Positions 8,701 through 17,120 of a DNA stretch of 64,000 bases are shown here, piece after piece. The notes under the pieces were generated by a model that was not told where the DNA came from, did no database searches, and saw only the letters and a program-made list of their open reading frames with translations. The stretch is from Nostoc sp. NIES-3756 (GTDB taxonomy: Bacteria > Cyanobacteriota > Cyanobacteriia > Cyanobacteriales > Nostocaceae). The stretch spans positions 1,054,001 to 1,118,000 of the forward strand of contig NZ_AP017295.1 of the NCBI RefSeq assembly GCF_001548375.1, in the 5' to 3' direction. The position numbers and the translations under genes are program-made. Each line of letters begins with the position of its first letter. Position 1 is the stretch's first letter.

Positions 8701-10234
8701 CAGTCAGTGTATATTGCAGTAAAGGCAAACTTCCGGGGTAATCTTCAACATCATTAATTAGTTGCTGTTTTAACCTATTATCAATACCTAATCCTACCCA
8801 ATCAGCAGGTTTAGTAATGGCTTCTTCTATTTCCTGACGGTTGAGGTGTTCAACGTTGATGTAAGGCTTCTGGATTTTACTGGCAAATTCGGGATATTCT
8901 CGTAATCTTCCCCGAAAATCTGATCGCATCCCCAAGAAAATATACAGGTTATCTGTAGAGTCAATCAACTCACGCAAACAGTCAAAGAATTTCTGACGCT
9001 GGCTGTCATCGCCCATAGTAAAGCATTCTTCCAACTGGTCGATAATGACAATGACTGGTGTGTTTAATGCTTTTAACCCCTCACTAAGGATACGGACAAA
9101 ATCACCCCTCCCCAATCTTCCCCTTGGTAAGGGGAGGGAGCTAGATTTTTCAGTTTTCCCTCTTTGCAAGGCAGAGGGATTAAGAAGGGTAATTTTACTA
9201 AAAGCCTCCAGTAAACTATTAACAGGATTTTCTTTGGGCGTAAACGGAGTAATATACTTCCAGCCGCCACTTCCTGGTATCTCTTGTCCTAGCTTGAGTT
9301 GGTATAGTAATCCAGCCCGTAATAATGATGATTTGCCACTACCAGAAGCACCTAAAACAGCGACTAGACGATGCTGTTCTCTCACTTGTTGAATCAACTG
9401 CCTAGTTAACGCACTCCGCCCGAAAAAGACTTCAGCATCTTCTTTTGTCTCGGTAAAATACGATAAAGAACGATAGGGACAATTATCTTGAAAGCTTTTT
9501 TGGGGAAATTTAGTTGTCAGTAGAATTGCTCGTAGGGAATTGGCAATCAAAGGACGCTGGACTGTATCGGGCATCCTACTAGTAATAAAGTCTGCCAATT
9601 TGTGACTGTTGATAATCCCATCTGGATCATTTTCTGGGTTCAAGCCTGCAAGTAATGTCTGCGTTAATAATCCCTGAGTGTGGGGGATTTCTACCCCAGT
9701 TTCGTAGGAACGGGTTGCAGTAATCAAACAGTAGTCTTTATTGTTAGGAATATACTTGAGCAATTCCCCGCTATAGCAGCAATCTAACCAAACTATAACT
9801 CGTTTAGCACGGCTGATTTGCAACTGCTCTCCTAACCAACTTAAGGGTATACCATAGATTTCGGCTTCCGGATAGGCATCACTGGTAACTAAAAATACTT
9901 CCTGTTTACCACCACCAGTTTTGCACCATCCATGTCCAGAAAAGAAAAATAACGCCGTTTCTGGTACGGGGTTAGGCTCAGGAGGATTGAACAGATTAGC
10001 GACCGCTTCTCGTAATTCTTGCACCTTTACCGCCCCAAGGCGATCAATTTTACTTTCTCCCTTCTGGTTTAAAGTTTCTGGTAAACACTGAACCCTAAAA
10101 GACCTATAACCATATTTTTCTAAATGTCTGGCAATTTTTTCTGCATCCTCTGCTGCTGCTGTGAGCGGCGTTAACTTAGTGTAATTTGGGTAATAATTAA
10201 TACCAATAACCTGAGCCGCCCATTCGGATGCCAT
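5798..10234 (-). CDS. Caspase (C14)-STAND NTPase-WD40 protein
   Basis: A 1478-residue multidomain protein. Residues 5-240 form a caspase/orthocaspase domain with catalytic-type His101 (FFFSGHG) and Cys153 (LDCCYSG). A STAND-type P-loop NTPase follows, with Walker A GASGSGKSS at about 294-303 and Walker B VIVIIDQLEE at about 393-402, then the winged-helix/HEAT-like linker. One membrane-type segment lies at about 730-750 (FVITFASVSLGLAGLAVYQWW). About 15 WD40 repeats cover residues 833-1438, with the fourteenth degenerate. The C-terminal LNPYLQSHPNVSD tail is common in this family. Known relatives act as sensor-activated proteases in conflict or death systems. The ligand and substrates are unknown. 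It is divergent from a two-gene operon at 10441. Confidence 0.9.
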   Translation of the reverse strand: MASEWAAQVIGINYYPNYTKLTPLTAAAEDAEKIARHLEKYGYRSFRVQCLPETLNQKGESKIDRLGAVKVQELREAVANLFNPPEPNPVPETALFFFSGHGWCKTGGGKQEVFLVTSDAYPEAEIYGIPLSWLGEQLQISRAKRVIVWLDCCYSGELLKYIPNNKDYCLITATRSYETGVEIPHTQGLLTQTLLAGLNPENDPDGIINSHKLADFITSRMPDTVQRPLIANSLRAILLTTKFPQKSFQDNCPYRSLSYFTETKEDAEVFFGRSALTRQLIQQVREQHRLVAVLGASGSGKSSLLRAGLLYQLKLGQEIPGSGGWKYITPFTPKENPVNSLLEAFSKITLLNPSALQRGKTEKSSSLPLPRGRLGRGDFVRILSEGLKALNTPVIVIIDQLEECFTMGDDSQRQKFFDCLRELIDSTDNLYIFLGMRSDFRGRLREYPEFASKIQKPYINVEHLNRQEIEEAITKPADWVGLGIDNRLKQQLINDVEDYPGSLPLLQYTLTELWRESRKQGDEFLSLKTYEDLGGVEGTLQKRADAVYESLSPIEQIVARRLFLELTQMGETTDVRRRVRLHELVNSHHSLELLQQVSDKLADKDARLITKTDEPDSHDVILDVVHEALIRHWQKLRDWKEEYKLGIAIERQMEVEAQEWNKNAKKEGFLRKDDRLAVAEAYLARFGDWQMLNGVAQEYIYESQKLRDRLEQDKKESIKIEAQRKQRNQFVITFASVSLGLAGLAVYQWWNAQQNAQVAQQQGVIALAQISETALISNNHLEAAVASLQSGRQLLGKPLNNANLEQTAQEQAVLALKRAIYNTILERKRLEGHRDLISSVVFSRDGRNIASASADKSVKIWDAVTGEELATFKGHSDRVVSVAFSPDGRTIASASAGKSVKLWNRSTGSITTLNGHRKSVNKVAFSPDGRTIASASADNTVKLWDTARGKLIITFNGHSDKVISVAFSPNGRTIASASADNTAKLWDTGTGKLIATVKHSDAVWDVAFSPDGKVIASASLDKSVKLWDTNTGKPITTLNGHSDAVWSLAFSPNSRTLVSASADNTVKLWDTGTGKLLSTFNGHSSAVNSVAFSPDGKTIASASTDKSIILWDAGTDKEITTFYGHSSAVNSVAFSLDSRTLASASADNTVKLWDLATSKIIFTLNGHSSAVSSVAFSSNGRTLASASADNTVKLWDVGTGKIIFTLNGHSKSVKSVVFSPNARTLASASADNTVKLWDVGTGKIIFTLNGHSSAVNNVAFSPDGRTLASAGNDRIVLLWDVVRGKEITALTGHSDRVVSVAFTTDGRAIASASADSIGKLWYVATGKEITDLSGHSDKVMGGALSPDSKTLASTSGNTIKLWDAAPSQEITDLDGYSDAVWGLALNPHGKRVIWNAAKAKPITNLNGHRAKVITIIFSPDGKTLASASADNTIKLWRVYPNNLDDLISYSCARLNPYLQSHPNVSDRTLCNDIPTNSD
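6486..6695. repeat. Near-identical WD40-coding repeat pair
   Basis: Positions 6486-6569 and 6612-6695 are identical by eye (84 nt) at an exact offset of 126 bp, one WD40 unit of 42 codons. Neighbouring units are clearly related but less similar. This indicates recent duplication or gene conversion inside the propeller. Confidence 0.85.
9100..9185. repeat. Dispersed GC-rich repeat absorbed in frame within the caspase gene
   Basis: The plus strand reads as a typical intergenic cyanobacterial repeat (cacccctccccaatc ... aaggggaggga, then ccctctttgcaaggcagaggg). On the minus strand it is translated as about 28 residues ending SLPLPRGRLGRGD, placed at about residues 350-378 between Walker A and Walker B of the NTPase. 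Relatives of the repeat lie in gaps at about 25915-25970, 42726-42775 and 49985-50020. Confidence 0.75.
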
Positions 10235-10389
10235 TTATCATCCCTAACCTTAACAACTTTTTTGTTTAACTGTAGACAAAGTTTATTTTATGCAGAAAAA
10301 TAAGTTATGATCAAAAACATTTTAATTATAAATTTTTATTTTTAGAAATATAAAATTAAACATAAAAATCCAATCTTGAATGCAGTCAC

Positions 10390-10425
10390 CTCACTGAAAT
10401 TATTGTTTATACTAACCTTAGTGAG
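10390..10425 (+). promoter_or_regulatory. Candidate promoter -10 with flanking inverted repeat
   Basis: A TATACT -10-like hexamer (10408-10413) lies 28 bp before the ATG at 10441. It is enclosed by CTCACTGA (10390-10397) and TTAGTGAG (10418-10425), inverted copies with one mismatch. The arrangement fits an operator over the core promoter of the two-gene operon, and it lies in the shared control region of the divergent caspase gene. No good -35 was seen. Confidence 0.4.
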
Positions 10426-10440
10426 TTTAGGACAAAAACT

Positions 10441-10911
10441 ATGGCAACAAATATTGACAAAACTACAATAGCTTTTCTCCTTGCACTGCAAGACTTAAAA
10501 ACAACCCTCAACGACCAAGAAAAACAGAATTTGCGAGAAATCGCTAAACAATTAGAAACTCAACCCAAAGCCTGGAATACCCATATTAAAGAACATTTAC
10601 TAGAAATTATTGCCGCTAATCCTGAATTAAGCCAATCCTATCAATTTTATCAGTCTCAATTAACAAATATAAAAGAAATTCCAGAGGATTTGTTACCTAC
10701 AGACGTTGAGATGAACAGTCTGAGTGTAGTTAAAAAAGATGTTATAACTAGAGGATTTAAACCAAAAGCTGAAGCTAAAGGTTACGAAAGCCAACTTAAT
10801 AATGTTGTAGTTATTATTGGTAAGTCTGAAAAACCGCAGGAAACAGTTAAACAAGCCACATTTGTAGAAAAATGGAAGCAGTTCTTAACTCAATCCAATC
10901 CGTCAAATTAG
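10441..10911 (+). CDS. Uncharacterised small soluble protein, first gene of caspase-linked operon
   Basis: A 156-residue protein I do not recognise. The N-terminal half is helical (IDKTTIAFLLALQDLKTTLNDQEKQNLREIAKQLE) and the C-terminal half is basic and probably flexible, with a short beta-like stretch LNNVVVIIGKS. There is no signal peptide, membrane segment or metal motif. An AGGA ribosome site (10429-10432) lies 8 nt before the ATG. It starts 206 bp from the divergent caspase-STAND gene and 13 bp before a membrane-protein gene, so it is probably an adaptor or regulator of that module. The size and helical N terminus would suit an effector-associated adaptor, but that is inference. Confidence 0.75.
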   Translation: MATNIDKTTIAFLLALQDLKTTLNDQEKQNLREIAKQLETQPKAWNTHIKEHLLEIIAANPELSQSYQFYQSQLTNIKEIPEDLLPTDVEMNSLSVVKKDVITRGFKPKAEAKGYESQLNNVVVIIGKSEKPQETVKQATFVEKWKQFLTQSNPSN

Positions 10912-10924
10912 ATTATATTTTGTC

Positions 10925-12259
10925 ATGAGCGATTTAATCTATCCTACACTCGATTTATTTATATATGCTTTAAAAACTTCTTTAAACACAACTGAATCAG
11001 AAACGCAAAAAAACAAAGAAAACTTTTTAGCTCAATTACCACCTAATACTCAATTTTACGATCCTGATATTGAAACTGAGTATTTAGAAGTTACTCATCC
11101 TGCTCAAATTGACTTTATTTCTCAAAATAAGTCTGTAGAAGGATACTATTATCCTGTGAGGCTAAATGATACTTATGGTTTGCAAATAGATTGTTCTATT
11201 AATAATCAAATTCAAGCTCAAGCAGCTAAATCTTTTATAACTTTAAAAAGCGAAATAGAACAACAACTAAGTAAACAACTAACCATAATAGGTCAAACAT
11301 GGATGGTTTCTGGCTGGCTACCAGAAAATTTAACCCAGAATCCTGAAGATATTGCTAAAGATTGTTATTATGCTTTATTTCCGGGTAATGATTGGCAACC
11401 CAATCAAGGTACTTTTTTAGATGGAAAAATATATGAAATATGGCGATTAAGTAATACCAATCAGAGTATAGATAAAGTAAATAATCCTGTAAATAGTAAC
11501 GAACATCATGTGATTATCGTTATTTATCCTCACCGGGAAAGTGCAGAACAAGCTGCGGAATTTTATTCTGATTGGCTAGGCTTATTTTGTTATCGCCATA
11601 AGATTTCGTGGGCTTACTGGCAAAGTCGCTTAGTCAAGGAATCGCTGCTTAATCACTATAAGAAAATTGAAGAAATAAAAAATATTACTAATCAAAAAAA
11701 TCATGTGAGCCAGAATCAAAGATTAACGATCGCTCATCAATTATTAAATAACATCGATAATATTCTTCAACAATACACGATAGATTTAATACAACTATCT
11801 TTTCAAAAAGAAATTATTGAAATTAATTTAAGTAATTATCAAACACGCTTTGCTCTAATTAAAGAAAAAGCAGGTAAAGATGATAAATTAGATTTTTTAG
11901 AAAAATTTGGTGACTTAGCTAACAAAAAGTATCTTCCACAAATTACCAGAGATATTGAAAATATGCAGCTTGGTTTACAACTTCTGGAAGATACAATCAA
12001 TGCTACACGCAGCCGTATAGAAGTTGAGAAAGCAGAACGCGATCGCAATTTTCAAGAATTAGTAGCTGTCGCAGGTTCAGTAATAGCAACAGCTACTCTA
12101 CTACAATCTCCTGCCAAAGATTTTTGTACTCAAGGCAGTACTAAAGATATTTTTCCTAAAATTCCTTATTTTTGCGAATATCCCTTTAGTTTCAGTCTAG
12201 TCATTGCATTTTTCATCGGTTTTGTAGTTTGGAGCGTGAGAAAAAGATTGCAAGTTTAA
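10925..12259 (+). CDS. Uncharacterised coiled-coil protein with two C-terminal membrane segments
   Basis: A 444-residue protein with no family I can name firmly. Residues 1-230 are a mixed alpha/beta domain (DLFIYALKTSL, VEGYYYPVRLNDTYGLQIDC, QTWMVSGWLPENL, HHVIIVIYPH). Residues about 235-370 are long charged helices likely to form a coiled coil. The end has two hydrophobic segments, about 376-394 (AVAGSVIATATLL) and 420-438 (FSLVIAFFIGFVVW), separated by a Cys-containing loop. Long helices plus a two-TM tail recall CorA-like or pore-forming effectors. The layout beside a caspase-NTPase gene resembles the CATRA-type conflict systems described by Aravind and colleagues, a resemblance I cannot test here. 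Confidence 0.78.
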   Translation: MSDLIYPTLDLFIYALKTSLNTTESETQKNKENFLAQLPPNTQFYDPDIETEYLEVTHPAQIDFISQNKSVEGYYYPVRLNDTYGLQIDCSINNQIQAQAAKSFITLKSEIEQQLSKQLTIIGQTWMVSGWLPENLTQNPEDIAKDCYYALFPGNDWQPNQGTFLDGKIYEIWRLSNTNQSIDKVNNPVNSNEHHVIIVIYPHRESAEQAAEFYSDWLGLFCYRHKISWAYWQSRLVKESLLNHYKKIEEIKNITNQKNHVSQNQRLTIAHQLLNNIDNILQQYTIDLIQLSFQKEIIEINLSNYQTRFALIKEKAGKDDKLDFLEKFGDLANKKYLPQITRDIENMQLGLQLLEDTINATRSRIEVEKAERDRNFQELVAVAGSVIATATLLQSPAKDFCTQGSTKDIFPKIPYFCEYPFSFSLVIAFFIGFVVWSVRKRLQV

Positions 12260-12331
12260 TATGATTATTACCACACTCATTTTACTAGAAAAAATGTATT
12301 GATTTTAGACAAAGAGATACCAAGTAATGTA

Positions 12332-12353
12332 GGGTTAGCAACATGCCTAACCC
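12332..12353. terminator. Hairpin between convergent genes
   Basis: GGGTTAG (12332-12338) pairs with CTAACCC (12347-12353) around an 8-nt loop, 72 bp after the membrane-protein stop. An A-run follows on the plus strand, so it is at best a weak terminator on either strand. Confidence 0.4.
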
Positions 12354-12462
12354 CAAAAAATTAATTATTCAATTTTTGACAATTCCTTATTGCTAATTGA
12401 TACTAGAATTTCTAGCCAATTATTAAAAAAACACAGTTCAAAATTTATTGATGATTCTCATA

Positions 12463-13137
12463 TTAAAAACCTGAAACTACAGTACAAGTTTCAGCTTGAT
12501 TGGTATTTGATATAACCACTTGATGCAAATGATCTGACTGTTGGCTGTCAGGAAAATGCTTATCCATCACGGTGGAGACTTGGCTGGCTTGAATACGGGT
12601 GTAGCGAGTTTTATCAGGCATCACTAAGTTGGGGCCAGCTTTGCAGTTTTTCATACAGCCAGTACCTTTAATGGTAACTTGGTCTTCAAGACCGCGATCG
12701 CTTAAAGCAGCTTCTAATGCTTGACACACTGCTTTACCACCACGTTTCATACAATCAGACTTTTGACATACCAAAATCGCCGCTTTTGCCTTATTTGGTT
12801 TTGGTGCAGTATTTTCCGTGGCTGGTACTTGCTTAATGGGGGATATAGTCTGAACTTTCTGTACCTCCTCTCTAGCTGCCATCACATGTTCGGCTTTAAG
12901 TGTCACTTTGCCTGTTTTAGCATCATACTTCTTTTGACCAACCACTTGTAACAAAGTGCCAGTAGGCAAGCACCAATCAAAAGTAAATCTTAAATGCTTG
13001 GCAAGTTTAACGTAACATTCACCATCAGCAGTGAGCAGTAACAAGCCTTTAAGCTTATAGCCATCTTTAATAATAAATTCAATAAATCTACCTTCAAGGC
13101 AAAACTCTGATACATCTTTACTATTACATATACCCAT
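12463..13137 (-). CDS. Thioredoxin-like [2Fe-2S] ferredoxin domain protein
   Basis: A 224-residue protein. Residues 1-95 form a small beta-rich domain (FIIKDGYKLKGLLLLTADGECYVKL). After a Pro/Lys linker, residues 118-200 form a thioredoxin-fold [2Fe-2S] ferredoxin domain with Cys124, Cys129, Cys138, Cys161 and Cys165 (ILVCQKSDC, GTGCMKNCKAGPN). Such domains occur alone or as HoxE/NuoE-like electron carriers. The partner of this fusion is unknown. The start is supported by AGAGGTG about 8 nt before the ATG. The 97-residue gene at 13204 lies just upstream, and possible iron-regulated sites precede both. Confidence 0.85.
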   Translation of the reverse strand: MGICNSKDVSEFCLEGRFIEFIIKDGYKLKGLLLLTADGECYVKLAKHLRFTFDWCLPTGTLLQVVGQKKYDAKTGKVTLKAEHVMAAREEVQKVQTISPIKQVPATENTAPKPNKAKAAILVCQKSDCMKRGGKAVCQALEAALSDRGLEDQVTIKGTGCMKNCKAGPNLVMPDKTRYTRIQASQVSTVMDKHFPDSQQSDHLHQVVISNTNQAETCTVVSGF

Positions 13138-13203
13138 ATTCTTTCACCTCTGATTAACTAAATTAAGCCTGAGCCATTAAATGAGACGTACAGCAGCCAC
13201 TAA

Positions 13204-13497
13204 TTAAGAATATGGATAGCGGCTTTGCCAACAAATCTCAAGAGAGCAAATTAAATCTTGGCGAGAAGAAGTAAATTGTTTCATCACGCTCCAAAGTTGA
13301 ACAACTGTCGTAGGGTTGACAACTTCAACTTGTAACGGTTGATTAGCTTCACACCAACAGGGAATCTCTAATTCCTTTAGGCGCTGATAGACTAGCCAAC
13401 GATCTGCCCAATCTACTTCTACAACGGACTTTTCATCTACTTCGGAACTGAACGGTTTCAAGCGACTAGCCCTCAAAGCACAACCTACTTGCAGCAA
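13204..13497 (-). CDS. Conserved hypothetical cyanobacterial protein, start uncertain
   Basis: Up to 97 residues with a hydrophilic alpha/beta composition (VDWADRWLVYQRLKELEIPCWCEANQPLQVEV) ending ICSLEICWQSRYPYS. No domain recognised. The open frame has no ATG near its 5' end: possible starts are TTG at 13497 or TTG codons downstream, so the true N terminus is unclear. It lies 66 bp upstream of the ferredoxin-like gene on the same strand, and the two may form an operon. The Cys residues (CWC, CSLEIC) are not in a known motif. Confidence 0.6.
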   Translation of the reverse strand: MLQVGCALRASRLKPFSSEVDEKSVVEVDWADRWLVYQRLKELEIPCWCEANQPLQVEVVNPTTVVQLWSVMKQFTSSRQDLICSLEICWQSRYPYS

Positions 13498-13837
13498 AAA
13501 TCATGCTTGTACTCCCAAGTATTGAGAATCGTTAAGAGTACAGCATCTGTTATTAGCATAGCCTAAGTGCAAACAATTCTCAGTTACTTTAAGAAAAGAA
13601 TTTCAAAAAATTCTCAATAATCTTCTGTCGTCTAAAACGTTAATGTGAACAATGGGACACTTAGCTGAGTAAAAATGCGTCAATGCGTGGTGAGACAAGA
13701 GGTATAGGGAGCAGAGGGGCAGGGTAAAAATTATGACCTAGCACTCATGACTCAGCACCCGCTAAACGCACCACTACCGCTAACAACACTCAGCAATCGC
13801 TTGCTAGATTAGTTTTGGTTATACACAGGTAAGAACT
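13498..13837. other. Intergenic control region with ATTCTCA motifs
   Basis: This gap separates two divergent genes. It holds three copies of the heptamer ATTCTCA/TGAGAAT at 13523-13529, 13576-13582 and 13610-13616, which resemble half-sites of cyanobacterial FurA boxes. The part next to the SLH gene is low-complexity sequence (ggggagcagaggggcaggg, actcatgactcagcac). No ORF or RNA gene was seen. Confidence 0.45.
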
Positions 13838-14521
13838 ATGCGGCATTTACTAAGTACCCTTTCATTAGTAGTAGTACTCCAAGGCTTTCCAGTACTTGCT
13901 CAAGCTCAAGTAACCGAAAATCCTGGAGGTGTATCATCGGAAGCGATACAACAGGTAATTGCTGCTAATTTGATGACTAATGCGGTTGATGGGAACTTCT
14001 ATCCAGAAAGGCTGATCAATCGTGCTGAACTAGCCTCGATTCTGGTAAAAGCATTTCGTCTGAATAAACAAGAAGCAGCTAACCAGTCAAAAACCATCTC
14101 AGTTGGAGATGTACCCCGTTCTCATTGGGCGTATCAAGATATTCAGACAGTTTTGAAAACGGATGTGATGAAGGGCTACCGAGGGAATTTGTTTTTCCCT
14201 AATCAACGGGTGACAAGGGCAGAAGCTTTAGCGATATTTGCCCAAGCCTATGGAGTATTTCAATTCTCTGATGATGCTGTTAACGAAACACTTGCGCCTT
14301 ATCCGGATGCAGCATCTATCCCAAATTGGGCGAGAAAAGCGATCGCCACTGTAATCACAGAAGGATTTATTAACACTGATGCTCAAAATAACATATCCCC
14401 ATTAAAACCTATGACTCGTGGAGATATGGCTTATTTGCTGAGTAAATATTTGCAAAGACAGCAACAACAACCAGAAACACCAGTAGTTCCTACGACTACA
14501 GACAGTCCACAATTACCTTAG
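13838..14521 (+). CDS. S-layer homology (SLH) domain protein
   Basis: A 227-residue protein with a signal peptide (MRHLLSTLSLVVVLQGFPVLAQA) and three SLH-like repeats: around AIQQVIAANLMT...RAELASILVKAF, SHWAYQDIQTVLKTDVMKGY...VTRAEALAIFAQAYG and WARKAIATVITEGFIN...MTRGDMAYLLSKYL. The C-terminal tail is short and rich in Gln, Pro and Thr. In cyanobacteria SLH domains bind pyruvylated or other cell-wall polymers and anchor outer-membrane or surface proteins. This one has no second domain, so it may be a simple periplasmic wall-binding protein. It is a single gene. Confidence 0.88.
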   Translation: MRHLLSTLSLVVVLQGFPVLAQAQVTENPGGVSSEAIQQVIAANLMTNAVDGNFYPERLINRAELASILVKAFRLNKQEAANQSKTISVGDVPRSHWAYQDIQTVLKTDVMKGYRGNLFFPNQRVTRAEALAIFAQAYGVFQFSDDAVNETLAPYPDAASIPNWARKAIATVITEGFINTDAQNNISPLKPMTRGDMAYLLSKYLQRQQQQPETPVVPTTTDSPQLP

Positions 14522-14906
14522 TTATATAATTAAGTGAAAACCTCAAAGCAAAACTAAAAATATGACATAGCCAAGATGAATTAATTTTTGATTATAGGCT
14601 ATGGACTGTGGGCTGTGGACTATTGAATATGGACTATTGAACACCCCAACGAGGAATTTATTACAATTAGCAAATTACTGATGATTTTTGCAAAATGAAT
14701 CTAATTACACTCTTTAAAGCAATTTTACGGTGTAGGGTATAAGGCGTAATTACTAGTAAAAAATGCTTAAAGCCTAGTGCTTAATTACCCATCATTTGTG
14801 AATACATTTTAGACTGCTACTTAGTAACAGTTCAATTTTCTGGGCTACCCGACCGTGGGAGAATCAGAATACCAAAAGTAGAGATTAGAGAGGAAAACCC
14901 TATAAT
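14522..14906. other. Intergenic region upstream of dxs
   Basis: It contains a degenerate STRR-like stretch around 14600-14642 (repeated tggactatt/tggactgtgg units) and otherwise AT-rich sequence. The dxs promoter must lie here, but I see no clear -35/-10 pair. No ORF or structured RNA recognised. Confidence 0.5.
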
Positions 14907-16814
14907 ATGCATCTGAGTGAAATCACACATCCCAATCAGCTGCACGGTCTATCTGTCCGGCAACTGCAACAAATTGCCCGTCAAATTCGAGATAAACATC
15001 TACAAACAGTAGCCGAATTTGGTGGACATTTGGGGCCTGGATTGGGTGTTGTCGAGTTAACACTGGGGCTTTACCAGACTCTAGATTTAGACCGGGATAA
15101 AGTTATCTGGGATGTAGGACACCAAGCTTATCCCCATAAACTGATTACAGGACGTTACAGCAACTTCCACACCCTCAGGCAAAAAGATGGAATTGCTGGT
15201 TATCTCAAACGTGGTGAAAATAAATTTGATCACTTTGGTGCAGGTCATGCTTCTACCAGCATCTCCGCCGCATTAGGCATGGCTTTAGCCAGAGATATGA
15301 ATGGGGAAAAGTTTAAAGTCGCTGCGGTGATAGGCGATGGTGCATTAACTGGCGGTATGGCTTTGGAAGCTATCAACCACGCTGGACACTTGCCTAAAAC
15401 CAACCTCCTAGTTGTTCTCAATGATAATGAGATGTCTATCTCTCCTAACGTTGGGGCAATTCCTCGCTATCTCAACAAAATGCGCCTCAGTCCCCCGGTG
15501 CAGTTTATCAAGGATAACTTTGAGGAACAGTTTAAGCACATTCCCTTTGTTGGCGACTCTTGGTCTCCCGAATTAGGACGAATTAAGGAAGGGATGAAGC
15601 GCTTGGCCGTTCCTAAAGTGGGTGCTGTGTTTGAAGAACTGGGCTTCACCTACATGGGGCCAGTCGATGGGCATAATTTAGAGGAATTAATTGCTACATT
15701 CCAACAAGCACACCAAATAGCAGGGCCAGTATTAGTTCATGTAGCCACAATTAAAGGTAAAGGCTATGAACTCGCCGAAAAAGACCAAGTAGGTTATCAT
15801 GCCCAAACTCCTTTTAATCTGACAACTGGTAAAGCAATTCCTTCCAGCAAACCCAAACCCCCCTCCTATGCCAAAGTCTTCTCTCATACCCTAGTGAAGC
15901 TTGCCGAACAAAACCCCAAAATTATCGGGATCACTGCGGCTATGGCGACAGGAACAGGTTTAGACAAGCTACAAGCCAAACTGCCCAATCAATATATTGA
16001 TGTGGGTATTGCCGAACAACATGCTGTTACTCTAGCTGCGGGGTTGGCAACTGAAGGGATGTGTCCCGTCGCCGCTATTTACTCTACTTTCTTGCAACGA
16101 GCATACGACCAAATTATCCATGATGTCTGTATCCAAAATTTACCAGTATTTTTCTGTTTGGATCGGGCAGGGATTGTAGGTTCTGATGGCCCCACCCATC
16201 AAGGTATGTATGATATTGCCTATCTGCGCTGCATTCCCAACATTGTGCTGATGGCTCCAAAAGACGAAGCAGAACTACAACGCATGACAGTGACTGGTAT
16301 TAACTATACCGATGGTGCGATCGCTATGCGTTTCCCTCGCGGTAACGGCTATGGTGTTCCCCTGATGGAAGAAGGTTGGGAACCTTTGGAAATCGGTAAA
16401 GGCGAAATTCTCCGCAATGGTGATGATGTCTTACTCATTGGCTACGGCACAATGGTTTACCCCAGTATGCAGGCGGCAGAAATTCTCAGCGAACACGGCA
16501 TTGAAGCGACTGTGATTAATGCCCGGTTTGTTAAACCCTTGGACACAGAATTAATTGTGCCTTTGGCTAAGAAAATCGGCAAAGTTGTCACTCTCGAAGA
16601 AGGCTGTGTCATGGGTGGGTTTGGTTCCGCAGTCGCAGAAGCCTTATTAGATGCTGATGTTTTGGTTCCTGTCAAGCGCATCGGCATTCCTGATGTGTTG
16701 GTAGAACACGCCACTCCAGAAGAATCTAAGGCAGAATTAGGCTTAACTAGCCGTCAAATTGCGGAAAGAGTACTAGAGGCTTACTTTCAAAAGCAACCAT
16801 CTGCTGTAGTTTAA
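14907..16814 (+). CDS. dxs: 1-deoxy-D-xylulose-5-phosphate synthase
   Basis: A 635-residue TPP enzyme that condenses pyruvate and glyceraldehyde-3-phosphate in the first step of the MEP isoprenoid pathway, supplying carotenoids, phytol and quinone tails. Visible features are [12 protein letters not shown] and [11 protein letters not shown] near the N terminus, the TPP/Mg motif [13 protein letters not shown]...NDNEMSIS, the catalytic transketolase-like [16 protein letters not shown] and the C-terminal [11 protein letters not shown]. Full length. It is a single gene, with an AGAGGAAA element before the ATG and a strong hairpin terminator after it. Confidence 0.97.
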   Translation: MHLSEITHPNQLHGLSVRQLQQIARQIRDKHLQTVAEFGGHLGPGLGVVELTLGLYQTLDLDRDKVIWDVGHQAYPHKLITGRYSNFHTLRQKDGIAGYLKRGENKFDHFGAGHASTSISAALGMALARDMNGEKFKVAAVIGDGALTGGMALEAINHAGHLPKTNLLVVLNDNEMSISPNVGAIPRYLNKMRLSPPVQFIKDNFEEQFKHIPFVGDSWSPELGRIKEGMKRLAVPKVGAVFEELGFTYMGPVDGHNLEELIATFQQAHQIAGPVLVHVATIKGKGYELAEKDQVGYHAQTPFNLTTGKAIPSSKPKPPSYAKVFSHTLVKLAEQNPKIIGITAAMATGTGLDKLQAKLPNQYIDVGIAEQHAVTLAAGLATEGMCPVAAIYSTFLQRAYDQIIHDVCIQNLPVFFCLDRAGIVGSDGPTHQGMYDIAYLRCIPNIVLMAPKDEAELQRMTVTGINYTDGAIAMRFPRGNGYGVPLMEEGWEPLEIGKGEILRNGDDVLLIGYGTMVYPSMQAAEILSEHGIEATVINARFVKPLDTELIVPLAKKIGKVVTLEEGCVMGGFGSAVAEALLDADVLVPVKRIGIPDVLVEHATPEESKAELGLTSRQIAERVLEAYFQKQPSAVV

Positions 16815-16854
16815 GTCTGTTTTGACTTGGAAATTTTTCCAAATCAATTCTTCA

Positions 16855-16889
16855 TTTTTTAGAGTGGGCAGTATGCCCACTCTAAAAAA
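16855..16889. terminator. Perfect inverted-repeat terminator after dxs
   Basis: TTTTTTAGAGTGGGCA and TGCCCACTCTAAAAAA pair perfectly (16 bp) around GTA. The A/T tracts on both sides would give a T-run in either direction, so it can terminate both strands. Confidence 0.85.
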
Positions 16890-17120
16890 TTAACCATAAA
16901 GTTACCCAGCTTCATTCATAGAAAAATTCATAGGTCAGATGCAAAAAATGTGTAAATAAAATTAATTTAAAATATTGAGTTTAATCAATCAATCTATTAA
17001 AAGAGCGATTTTATCTAATAACTTTCGATAATAAAACCTCAGTCTAGAGAACGATATGGCTGATGAGCTAGATACAGTAAAAATAGAATGCTTAATGATT
17101 CTATGGAACTGAATTATTTT

